From CBDCZY01 sp965224745 (GTDB lineage Bacteria > Pseudomonadota > Gammaproteobacteria > Methylococcales > Methylomonadaceae), in the NCBI GenBank assembly GCA_965224745.1, contig CBDCZY010000009.1, positions 1 through 64,000 of the forward strand: a stretch of DNA of 64,000 nucleotides. The letters run 5' to 3'. The notes under the pieces were generated by a model. That model saw only the letters and a list, made by a program, of their open reading frames with translations. It did not search any database and had not been told where the DNA came from. Below, piece by piece: positions 18,599 to 26,686 of this stretch (position 1 is the first letter of the stretch; each line of letters begins with the position of its first letter). Made by a program: the position numbers and the translations under genes.

Positions 18599-19363
18599 TT
18601 ATCGCTCCACCAATTTACTTGAAAATATTGATATTAACCCACCTAACATTATATAACCTGTGATAACTTCAAACATTACTGCTATTGCTGCACCCGTTGT
18701 GATAGGTGTTACATCACCAAAACCAAGTGTTGTGAATGTAACGACACTGTAATAAATCATTATAAAGAGTTCATGACTATTTTCTTTTAGAGAACTGTTT
18801 ATTTCAAATGAGTCGGCTCCGATAAAGAAAAATATGAAACCATAGATGACAGACAAAATAATCGCCCAGATACCCCACCGAAATAAGGAACGACCACAGT
18901 CAGATAAAATCCTCCACATATGGTATATAAGAAATTTATTTTTATCGCTTTTAATTTCTTCTATATAATTTTGATGCTCTGCGAACCGCTTAAACCTTGG
19001 GCTTCCATAACTGTTAGAAATATGGATGCCACGGCAAATGATATTTTTATCAAAAATAATTCCTCTTACATCGGCATCACTAAAGTCTGTGCCAGTTAAG
19101 TTTGCCCCCCTAATGTCACAATCTAAAAAATCTGAATTTCTGCAATTAGCATAGGAAAAATTTACCCCTCTCAGGTCAACTTTATCGAAGTACACTCGAC
19201 TTATATTTCTTCCCTCTAAAGTAATACCTCGCAAATCAACATTTTCGAACCTAGCCAAAGATTCTTCTAGTTTTCCATCTTCAAGATCATCAGGATCAAC
19301 CAATTGAATATCATTGTGCTGAGCTATGATCTGATCAACTTCCTCTTGTGTGAGTTTGCTCAT
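18599..19363 (-). CDS. Pentapeptide-repeat / two-TM potassium channel protein (cassette)
   Basis: 254 residues. Residues ~35-110 consist of pentapeptide repeats of the A(D/N)LXX type (RGVNFSYANCRNSDFLDCD, RGANLTGTDFSDADVRG). They are followed by a transmembrane helix (WGIWAIILSVIYGFIFFFIG), a pore loop with the K+ filter FTTLGFGDVTP, and a second helix (GAAIAVMFEVITGYIMLGG). This is the ion_trans_2 topology with an N-terminal cytoplasmic repeat domain. It is the second cassette after attI. The function of pentapeptide-channel fusions is not established; ion flux control or stress response is inference. Confidence 0.82.
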   Translation of the reverse strand: MSKLTQEEVDQIIAQHNDIQLVDPDDLEDGKLEESLARFENVDLRGITLEGRNISRVYFDKVDLRGVNFSYANCRNSDFLDCDIRGANLTGTDFSDADVRGIIFDKNIICRGIHISNSYGSPRFKRFAEHQNYIEEIKSDKNKFLIYHMWRILSDCGRSLFRWGIWAIILSVIYGFIFFFIGADSFEINSSLKENSHELFIMIYYSVVTFTTLGFGDVTPITTGAAIAVMFEVITGYIMLGGLISIFSSKLVER

Positions 19364-19377
19364 TATTTACCCCGGAA

Positions 19378-19480
19378 GCATAACGCCTAAATCAGCGCGC
19401 AGTTTAAAGGGGCAGGACTTTTGCGTCTTTTTGCAAAAGGCATGACGCTTTAAACTGTCCGCTGGATTTTTTTGTTATAC
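19378..19480 (-). other. attC recombination site (attC-6)
   Basis: Minus strand: GTATAAC (19480-19474) to GTTATGC (19384-19378). The arms ATCCAGCGGACAGTTTAAAG and CTTTAAACTGCGCGCTGAT pair with a few mismatches. It closes the first cassette of the array. Confidence 0.87.
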
Positions 19481-19484
19481 AAAT

Positions 19485-20594
19485 TTAATTAACTGACTCT
19501 TGGGCTAGTTTCCATAGAAAGTATGGTGCTTTATCTTTTAATTCACCTTTATCTTTCATATCCGCAATTTTATCAATGATAAATGCAGCACCTCCAGCAG
19601 CTATTCCAGTAGCCATAACTGGAGCAGATGCGCCTAAATGTATAGATGCATTGAGCCCAATCATGCCAGTTAACACGCCTAATTTTCTTAGCGAACTAAA
19701 TGAACTGAGTTTTTTCATTGTCTTTTCAATATCACTTAATCCTGAGTTAATCTGGTGTTCTTGGATGTATCTTACTTCTCTTATAAAATCTTCGGTTCCA
19801 TATGATGAATTTATTAAAGAGATTGCTTCAATTAGCGATTTACTAAAATTAGTGAATTCGTCATAGTGATCTTCTTTTACGCTAGAAATAGTTTCAATGT
19901 CAATATTTTCAAGAAAAGGAAATTGAAGCGAAAATAAAGCCTTAAGCCTATCGTCATTTAACCATTCGTAGTTCTGTTGAAAACATGGCAATGCATTGAA
20001 GTGTTGTGGCAAGGAAACGTTATTATTAAGAAACTCACGTTCAATATCTAAAGGCGGGATAAATGGCGCATAAACTATGCTTCCTGTTTTCAAGTGCCTT
20101 CGACCTGTATCTGATAAAATCCAATCTATAAACTCTTGCGGTATATTGCTACCCATTTGGCTTGCATAGTGCGCATGAAACCCATTGTTAAGTTTCTTTT
20201 CTGAACTTGTCCAATAACTATTTTTAGGGTGTGGTGCTATTGTTAACGGCGATGGCCTCAATCCTTTTAATTTTTCTATTACATCGTCATAAAAACCTGG
20301 CTTATAATCTTCTATTTTAGGCACAAGAACTGCGCTCTGATCGTCATCTGAAGTATAAGTTCTTGGATCTCGCAATATTATTGTGTCCGCAACTAAAAAT
20401 AGCTTTTTTGACAACTGCTCAAACGAGTCAAATGTCGAAAGATTGATTATTATTTGTAGGCCATCATTGCTTGATAATGACGCAGATAATGCATTGCAAT
20501 TTGCGCCATACCAAAACTCTATCAATCCTTCTTGGTCATCAGGATCATGATCTATGAAGTCAAACAAATCTTGTTGTATTTTTTGTATAAGCAT
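19485..20594 (-). CDS. Hypothetical protein, first integron cassette
   Basis: 369 residues; family not recognised. Most of the chain is soluble, with acidic N-terminal sequence (DFIDHDPDDQEGLIEFWYG). A hydrophobic, Gly/Ala-rich segment near the C-terminus (about residues 312-345, TGMIGLNASIHLGASAPV then MATGIAAGGAAFII) could insert in a membrane. Unusually long for a cassette protein. As the attI-proximal cassette it should be the most recently acquired and the best expressed from the integron promoter. A defence or stress role is possible but nothing in the sequence proves it. Confidence 0.6.
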   Translation of the reverse strand: MLIQKIQQDLFDFIDHDPDDQEGLIEFWYGANCNALSASLSSNDGLQIIINLSTFDSFEQLSKKLFLVADTIILRDPRTYTSDDDQSAVLVPKIEDYKPGFYDDVIEKLKGLRPSPLTIAPHPKNSYWTSSEKKLNNGFHAHYASQMGSNIPQEFIDWILSDTGRRHLKTGSIVYAPFIPPLDIEREFLNNNVSLPQHFNALPCFQQNYEWLNDDRLKALFSLQFPFLENIDIETISSVKEDHYDEFTNFSKSLIEAISLINSSYGTEDFIREVRYIQEHQINSGLSDIEKTMKKLSSFSSLRKLGVLTGMIGLNASIHLGASAPVMATGIAAGGAAFIIDKIADMKDKGELKDKAPYFLWKLAQESVN

Positions 20595-20633
20595 AGAACA
20601 TATCTCCGTAGACAGCTCAGTTTTCGATTTTTT

Positions 20634-20743
20634 GTATAACTACTGAATCCCAGGCAATTTTGCCTGCCTATTAAAATATCCTGTCATTCTTGCCTGATAT
20701 TCTACTATTAGAGGTATATTCGGGCATTTTTGCCTACATATTT
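20634..20743 (-). other. Candidate attI site with three direct repeats
   Basis: A GTTATAC core (20640-20634, minus strand) marks the attI/cassette junction. Between it and intI are three copies of a motif ATT(T/C)TTGCCT..TATT at about 20657, 20686 and 20726, on the + strand. Integron attI sites commonly contain integrase-binding direct repeats, so this is the likely integrase-binding region. The intI promoter and the cassette promoter should overlap here, but I cannot define either with confidence. Confidence 0.6.
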
Positions 20744-20776
20744 AATTTTCTTGAAAACTACCGGAAATGAGACATC

Positions 20777-21757
20777 ATGTCAAACCCTAAACCCACTTCT
20801 TTGCTGGATGAAATACGTCGAGTGATGCGATTGAAGCATTATTCCATTCACACTGAACGAACTTATTGCGATTGGATCAAGCAATTCATTAGGTTTCATC
20901 GGATCGTGCACAAAGACGAATTGTCTGTGAAAGCTGAAGCAAAGGTTGAAGGATTTTTGAGTTATTTGGCAATAAACCGGAAGGTAGCGCCTTCGACCCA
21001 AAATCAAGCAATGAATGCTTTGGTGTTTTTGTATAAAAAGGTTTTAGATCAACCCCTGGAAAAACGGATTGACGCTATTCGTTCTACTAAGAGTCGACAT
21101 ATCCCTGTTGTGTTATCACATGAAGAGGTAAAACAAATCTTGTGCTTGCTAGAGGGTGTTCCACAATTGATCGTAAAGTTACTGTATGGCAGCGGACTCA
21201 GGATTACGGAGGCTTCTCGCTTACGGGTACAGGATATTGATTTTGCCTATAAGCAAATTACCGTGCGTTCCGGGAAGGGCGAGAAAGACCGGGTGACAAC
21301 TATTTCTGCTGCCTTGATTCCTTTGTTACAAAATCATTTAAGCAAAGTGCAATTGATACATCAAAAAGATCTCGACGATGGATTTGGAACCGTTTATCTA
21401 CCCTATGCTTTAGCCAAAAAATACCCACATGCTGAGAAAGATTGGGGCTGGCAATATGTGTTTCCAGCTCGATCAATTTCAGTTGACCCTGTCTCTGGCA
21501 TTAAACGACGGCATCATATTGATCAGTCGTTAATTAATAAACGGATTAAAGCTGCGGTTAAAAAATTGGGTATTCAAAAAAGAGTCAGCGCCCACACTTT
21601 TCGGCATAGTTTTGCGACCCATTTATTGCAACGCGGTACTGATATTCGCACCATTCAGGCTTTATTGGGACATAACGATCTGGAAACGACGATGATTTAT
21701 ACCCATGTTTTAAACCAAGGCGGTCAGGGTGTGGTGAGTCCGCTGGATGATCTTTAG
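20777..21757 (+). CDS. intI: Integron integrase
   Basis: 326-residue tyrosine recombinase that inserts and excises cassettes at attI and attC. Catalytic motifs are LLYGSGLRITEASRL (R), HTFRHSFATHLL (HxxR), QALLGHNDLETT (H) and MIYTHVL (Tyr). The extra segment YPHAEKDWGWQYVFPA and the following HHIDQSLINKRIKAAVKK are diagnostic of IntI as opposed to XerC/D. It is transcribed away from the cassette array, as in most integrons. It appears intact, so the array should still be able to exchange cassettes. Confidence 0.95.
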   Translation: MSNPKPTSLLDEIRRVMRLKHYSIHTERTYCDWIKQFIRFHRIVHKDELSVKAEAKVEGFLSYLAINRKVAPSTQNQAMNALVFLYKKVLDQPLEKRIDAIRSTKSRHIPVVLSHEEVKQILCLLEGVPQLIVKLLYGSGLRITEASRLRVQDIDFAYKQITVRSGKGEKDRVTTISAALIPLLQNHLSKVQLIHQKDLDDGFGTVYLPYALAKKYPHAEKDWGWQYVFPARSISVDPVSGIKRRHHIDQSLINKRIKAAVKKLGIQKRVSAHTFRHSFATHLLQRGTDIRTIQALLGHNDLETTMIYTHVLNQGGQGVVSPLDDL

Positions 21758-21911
21758 TCTTTCTATCGAGTAAAATGATTTCTTATCTGAAACCTTTACT
21801 GTTTAGCCTTACTTCTTCCAATAATTTTCTTACTACTTATCGACGGATTCTTCACTTAAGAAAACAAAGTATCTGGAAGTAGATTTAGAGTGGTTGTTAC
21901 CCCGCTCAATC

Positions 21912-22313
21912 TTATTTTGGTTGTAAACAATTCAATAAGGTTGCTAGAGACCGCTGCAATTTTGTTTCGTCCAGCACCTCGTAACAACTACTGCTGGTAA
22001 AGCTACAGGTAAATAAGATGCTATCACTGTAGTTGTCAAAAGCTTTTAGTAATTTTCGTTTGAGGAAAAAATCACATTGGCCAAGCAGTGGTTGCAACTC
22101 CCCTGCTTCAAGCCATGTTGGGTAGGCGTTCGGATCACCGACCATAACGCGGAGAGAACTCACTTTTTCACGCAAAGGATCGGCTAATTTATTGAATTTT
22201 TTGCTTCGATTGGATTGAGTGAAATACCTGTAAGCTATGTAAATGATCCAACAACCTAGCATTGTGGCTGTCATACCCAGTAATAAACTTGGCATTTCGG
22301 TAAATTTGCTCAT
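21912..22313 (-). CDS. Hypothetical single-TM protein
   Basis: 133 residues; no family recognised. A transmembrane segment at about residues 9-30 (LLLGMTATMLGCWIIYIAYR) is followed by a basic linker and a soluble domain that includes the phrase DPNAYPTWLEAGELQPLLG. It lies beyond intI with no cassette signature, so it belongs to the chromosomal flank. It has no obvious partner. Confidence 0.55.
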   Translation of the reverse strand: MSKFTEMPSLLLGMTATMLGCWIIYIAYRYFTQSNRSKKFNKLADPLREKVSSLRVMVGDPNAYPTWLEAGELQPLLGQCDFFLKRKLLKAFDNYSDSILFTCSFTSSSCYEVLDETKLQRSLATLLNCLQPK

Positions 22314-22515
22314 ATCTCAGCTCTGCTTTCTAAAGTCAATTTTAAAGATTGTTAGACAAATTTAGCTGTTCTATTGATAATTGCTAGGTTATGGGGGAAA
22401 AATAATGTAACCAGCAACACTGCCATGGTATTTAATCACTGTAAAGAAACTGACATCCGAAGATTGAGTGGTTTTACCTGATGGCAGACACGATATAGTC
22501 CGCATGATTGATTTT
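22314..22515. other. Intergenic stretch, nothing identified
   Basis: No convincing reading frame or structural RNA is visible between the 133-residue hypothetical gene and the palindromic repeat. With the repeat it forms the ~450 bp upstream of the carbamoyltransferase cluster, so the cluster promoter should lie here or at 22677-22761. Confidence 0.5.
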
Positions 22516-22676
22516 AGGAGCGAGGATTTAATAATATCCGGAAGTTTGGCGCAGGATTTTTGTTCGTATTCAAGGCGTAGAAACAGGCGCATAGCACGCT
22601 ACGCAACTGTTTTTACAACGTAGAAGACGGACAAAAAGACAAGTCAAGATGCGGATATTATTAAATCCTCGTTCCT
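22516..22676. repeat. Long palindromic repeat, copy R1
   Basis: 161 bp with near-perfect ends AGGAGCGAGGATTTAATAAT and its complement (right end finishing CCTCGTTCCT). The interior is also self-complementary (GTAGAAACAG...CTGTTTTTAC). The core GCGCATAGCACGCTACGCAA is shared with R2-R5. It sits 86 bp upstream of the carbamoyltransferase start. Confidence 0.92.
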
Positions 22677-22761
22677 TAGTGTCGAATGCGCATGAATAAG
22701 GTTTACATGGTTTCCAAAAGACGCTCATAATAAAACTAATGAAAGCTCAGTCAAAAACACG

Positions 22762-24513
22762 ATGAAAAAATATTTTATCGGCCTGTCGGTCACTTATCAC
22801 GACTCTGCCCTGGCCATTGTCGACGAGTCTGGCGAAGTGTTGTTTGCCGAAGCGACAGAGCGCTATTTGCAAAACAAACGCGCCATCAATTGCGAGCCCG
22901 ATCAATTAAATCAAATCGGCGACTTGCTAGAGCAATATTGTTCATTCCCTTGTGAAATAGTCATTGCCAGTAATTGGCAGAAAAGGCGATCAGCTTATGA
23001 AAATCTTACAGCTGGACTAGGACTGCTTTCAGCTAAAGGTTTGTTACGCGCGGATTTCAAACGATTAAAATCGCCACTGGAAAACTACCAACTACACCAT
23101 ATGCTGTCGGCGCAGCGCAGTAGTTTTGCTAAAGTCGGGATCAATTTAGTACGCAGAGTGAAAGAGCGATATCCTGCTTGTAAAATTTCTTTCCATCATT
23201 TCAATCACCACTTAACCCACGCAGCCATGGCTTGCTTTAGTAGTCCATTTCCTGCTGCAGCTTGTGCGGTGATCGATGCTTACGGAGAAAAAGGTTCGAT
23301 GGCCTTTTACCAATATAAACAGGGTAAATTAAAACGTATTCATGAGACTAAAAGCAGTGGCAGTTTAGGTTTTTTGTACATGAAAATCACTGAACTATGC
23401 GGCTTTGATTGGTTAAAAGGTGAAGAGTGGAAAATAATGGGATTAGCGCCTTATGGTCAGTTGGATAATCAATTATTGGAACGATTGCGAGCAATATTAG
23501 CGGTTGATGGCTTTGACTTTGCGGCACCAAAACCTGAGTTCTTTGCGGAACTCGAATCACTTAATCGCTTCCAACAAACTAGCGATGATCATTCAGATCA
23601 AGCCGCAGACATTGCCTATACCGGGCAATACTTTTTTGCAGAACTCATGAGCCAAATATTGCAACACCTTCAGACCACCACAGGTGCAACGGACTTGGCA
23701 CTCACTGGTGGTTGCGCACTCAACTCATCTTTCAACGGTCAAATCACAAAACATACTGATTTTAAAAGAATTCATATTCCATCCGCCCCAGCTGACGATG
23801 GTACAGCGCTGGGCGCTGCCTGGTTAGCCTGCCAAAAATATAATGGAGCAATTCAAGCCCGAACTGACGTCTCTTCGCCTTATTCCGGCTCAACCATGAA
23901 TCGCGAAACGATGCATCGATTTTTGGAATACAACCACTCATTGGAGGTTAAACATTGTCCTGAAAACATCTGTGAAAGAGCAGCGGAGATGCTGGCTTCG
24001 GGTTCGATCATCGGCTGGGTACAAGGCCGTGCTGAGTTTGGCCCGAGAGCGCTAGGCAACCGCTCCATCCTGGCTGATCCAAGAACAGCGACCACTAAAG
24101 ACAAAATTAACAACGATATAAAATTTCGTGAATATTTTCGCCCTTTTGCGCCCGCTGTGTTACATGAATACGGCCCTGACTATTTTGAAAATTATCAGGA
24201 CTCGCCCTACATGGATAAAACGCTTAAAATAAAAGAAGTGATGCGTGACCAGATAGCGGCGACTTGTCATATTGACGGCACCGGCCGGTTGCAAACAGTG
24301 ACCTACGAATGGAACCCACGCTTTTATCAACTGATCAGTTACTTTCACTCCATCACTGATATTCCGGTCTTACTCAATACCAGCTTTAATGTCATGGGTA
24401 AACCATTAATTCATACCTTCGAGGATGCTTTATCGGTCTTTCTCACTACCGGCCTGGATGCTTTAGTGGTTGATGATTATGTCATTACCAAAGCTCATGA
24501 CCGCATTTTCTGA
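22762..24513 (+). CDS. O-carbamoyltransferase, NodU/CmcH family
   Basis: 583 residues. NodU/CmcH/TobZ enzymes transfer the carbamoyl group of carbamoyl phosphate, through carbamoyl-AMP, to a hydroxyl of a natural product. The N-terminal ASKHA-like domain shows VTYHDSALAIV (His13), FNHHLTHAAMACFSSPF and a metal/substrate region VIDAYGEKGSMA. The motif LALTGGCALNSSFNGQI and the C-terminal domain GRAEFGPRALGNRSILADPR with the TSFNVMGKPLI ending are standard for the family. It overlaps the next gene, so the two are translationally coupled. The acceptor is unknown; the neighbouring oxygenases suggest a specialised metabolite or modified lipid. Confidence 0.92.
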   Translation: MKKYFIGLSVTYHDSALAIVDESGEVLFAEATERYLQNKRAINCEPDQLNQIGDLLEQYCSFPCEIVIASNWQKRRSAYENLTAGLGLLSAKGLLRADFKRLKSPLENYQLHHMLSAQRSSFAKVGINLVRRVKERYPACKISFHHFNHHLTHAAMACFSSPFPAAACAVIDAYGEKGSMAFYQYKQGKLKRIHETKSSGSLGFLYMKITELCGFDWLKGEEWKIMGLAPYGQLDNQLLERLRAILAVDGFDFAAPKPEFFAELESLNRFQQTSDDHSDQAADIAYTGQYFFAELMSQILQHLQTTTGATDLALTGGCALNSSFNGQITKHTDFKRIHIPSAPADDGTALGAAWLACQKYNGAIQARTDVSSPYSGSTMNRETMHRFLEYNHSLEVKHCPENICERAAEMLASGSIIGWVQGRAEFGPRALGNRSILADPRTATTKDKINNDIKFREYFRPFAPAVLHEYGPDYFENYQDSPYMDKTLKIKEVMRDQIAATCHIDGTGRLQTVTYEWNPRFYQLISYFHSITDIPVLLNTSFNVMGKPLIHTFEDALSVFLTTGLDALVVDDYVITKAHDRIF

Positions 24514-26686
24514 GCACCCTTTTTCACCAACCTCTTTCCCTATCGGAGAAAATGTCAATCCGCGAGCAACAAATTTAGGACAAATAACCAGTCGTGAGAA
24601 TTTTTATAGATTGATAAATCTTGGGACCGATAGCCATTGTTTCCCACATAACCAGTCAATTTTACAGCAGCTAACAGACAATATAAGGTGTCAGTTTAAA
24701 CAGCATTTCACCGATAATTTTGACCTTCCTGCTTTTAACAATTTGGTCACTCGGGAGGCAACAAAAAATCACCTGTTAACGTCTGAACAAAACCATACTG
24801 TTGCAACGGGAGAAATTGTATTAATGACTGCACCCGTCATTGCCACAGAGTTGGTTTGGCTACAAACTATTTCCCAAGTGGCTACGGGGCAAACTCAAAT
24901 GGCAGCTCAACTTATCCAAATATACTTAACAATCATTCAAGATGCTGCTTTCGAAAGAAGATCGGTCGCCAGTTATTATTACAATATTTTAAGTGCGTCT
25001 GGCATGTCTCTACCCAAGGTTTACAGCAGTTCTTTTGCGCATTTGGCCGAGATTCCTGATAGTTCTTTTGATTGGGCCGTTACGCAATTAGCGTTTTCCC
25101 AATATCCGAGATCGACGTTTCCAGAAATTTTAGGTTTTACCCTGGCATTTCTCTATCGCCCTGCCCTTATAACAGTCAGTTATTACGATGCTTTATCCCG
25201 AGCGCCTGCCGTAATTGATAACTTGTTATCGCAGCGCCGCACTTTATTAGTCAGTCAGCAACAGCCGATCCAAATGTTGATCAATGACTATTTGAGTCTG
25301 TTTGATCGGCACGGCCCGATAAAATCAGAACTTTGGCAGCGGATTCAATGCGGTTATTTTCTTTACCTCTGGCACTTTCAACGTTGCCGAGAAGGTATCA
25401 ATCAACGCCTTCAAGAAACAACCAGCTTAGATGAACGGGTGATCGAACTTTTTCAAAGAAAAGCTGCTGCAGCGACAGGTCATCACGGTACTGTAACATT
25501 GGGCAATAAGCCTCTGGATGATTGGTTTAGCGAGCAACCTTTTGCTGGAGAACAGTTCTTAAAAGCGTTGCGAGAGTCGACTTATATTAACAATGATCAC
25601 CCAGATGCCAGTCCGCTCCTCAAATTGTTCGATTTTGGTGGCCCGATGTTTGGCATTCTAAACCGACCTGAACACGAAACGTTAGTCGCTTGGGTTATTG
25701 GCTACTCGCCCGCTGTTGGCAAATCACAAGAGACCAAAATTGAAGTCGATACATGCAGAAAAACCCAGTCGAGTCCTGAAAAACCATCCTCCACACTCAT
25801 CGGATTAAAAAACCGCAAACTGTATTATTATCTGGTCAATGCTGAGTTTTTCCCAGAAGTAGCAGATGCTGCGGAGCACCAAGCCAAAATTATCATCAAG
25901 CTATCGCGCTGGTTCAGTAAACCACCCATTAAACAATACGACCGTACCGCTTTAGATGCTTTTGCCAAGGATTTATATCAACGCGAAATGAAGGGCTATC
26001 AGCCTTTAACTGGTCACCCAAAGCTTTCCAAACAAGCCTATTTGTGGGGTATCGAACAATTTGCACCGACCATTTTGACCGATGGCTGTTGGCTGCAACA
26101 CATCAATCAATTGACCTGGGCAGCTAATGACAGGCTTTACCAAAATTTAGATACCATTTATTTTGATGAAATAGGATGTGGTGTGCAGCAACAAAACCAT
26201 CCTTTTATCTATCACCAACTGCTCGAAAAACTTGGTTTCAAAATACCAGAAGTGCATACTCAATCGTTTGTTGATAATCCAAATTTTATTGACAGCGCCT
26301 TTGATTTGCCTGTTTATTTAATGTCCATTGCCATGCACCCTCGTCAATTTCTTCCCGAATTATTAGGACTGAATTTAGCCATAGAGCTAAGCGGTTTGGG
26401 CAAGGTTTATATGCGTTTGGCAGATGAAATGACATTTTGGGGCATTGACCCAACCATCGTCAAACTGCACATTGCTATTGATAATACGGCCAGTGGACAC
26501 AGTGCGCTGGCGCTTGAAACGATTCATTGCTATCTGGATGATATTGGCGCCAGCTTGGGCGAACAGCAACGCCAAATACACTGGCACCGTGTGGCAACCG
26601 GTTATCACTCACTCAAGTTAGCAAGCAGGCGTTTTCAAATCATGCTGATCATAGGTTATTGGCAGAAAAAATTAAATTTTCGCTAA
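24470..26686 (+). CDS. Tandem heme-oxygenase-like diiron oxidase (HDO/UndA-like)
   Basis: 738 residues containing two related halves. The C-terminal half (about 530-735) has the signature of iron-containing redox enzymes: TIYFDEIGCGVQQQNHPFIY, FLPELLGLNLAIELSG and KLHIAIDNTASGHS, supplying Glu/Asp/His ligands. The N-terminal half (about 115-300) aligns by SASGMSLPKVYSSSFAHLA, STFPEILGFTLAFLYRP and SYYDAL but lacks the EIGxG...NH and H...DN...GHS ligands, so it is probably structural. Members of the superfamily perform N-oxygenation or oxidative C-C cleavage. The start overlaps the carbamoyltransferase; the ATG at 24497 is an alternative. Confidence 0.72.
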   Translation: MMIMSLPKLMTAFSEHPFSPTSFPIGENVNPRATNLGQITSRENFYRLINLGTDSHCFPHNQSILQQLTDNIRCQFKQHFTDNFDLPAFNNLVTREATKNHLLTSEQNHTVATGEIVLMTAPVIATELVWLQTISQVATGQTQMAAQLIQIYLTIIQDAAFERRSVASYYYNILSASGMSLPKVYSSSFAHLAEIPDSSFDWAVTQLAFSQYPRSTFPEILGFTLAFLYRPALITVSYYDALSRAPAVIDNLLSQRRTLLVSQQQPIQMLINDYLSLFDRHGPIKSELWQRIQCGYFLYLWHFQRCREGINQRLQETTSLDERVIELFQRKAAAATGHHGTVTLGNKPLDDWFSEQPFAGEQFLKALRESTYINNDHPDASPLLKLFDFGGPMFGILNRPEHETLVAWVIGYSPAVGKSQETKIEVDTCRKTQSSPEKPSSTLIGLKNRKLYYYLVNAEFFPEVADAAEHQAKIIIKLSRWFSKPPIKQYDRTALDAFAKDLYQREMKGYQPLTGHPKLSKQAYLWGIEQFAPTILTDGCWLQHINQLTWAANDRLYQNLDTIYFDEIGCGVQQQNHPFIYHQLLEKLGFKIPEVHTQSFVDNPNFIDSAFDLPVYLMSIAMHPRQFLPELLGLNLAIELSGLGKVYMRLADEMTFWGIDPTIVKLHIAIDNTASGHSALALETIHCYLDDIGASLGEQQRQIHWHRVATGYHSLKLASRRFQIMLIIGYWQKKLNFR

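Noticed and set aside
20777..21757. Prophage integrase or XerC/XerD
   Set aside because: The IntI-specific insertion (YPHAEKDWGWQYVFPA) and the adjoining attC array identify it as an integron integrase.
22389..22592. Minus-strand ORF of 67 codons overlapping repeat R1
   Set aside because: Its C-terminal coding comes from the intergenic stretch and its N-terminal part from the palindromic repeat; no homology or start signal supports it.
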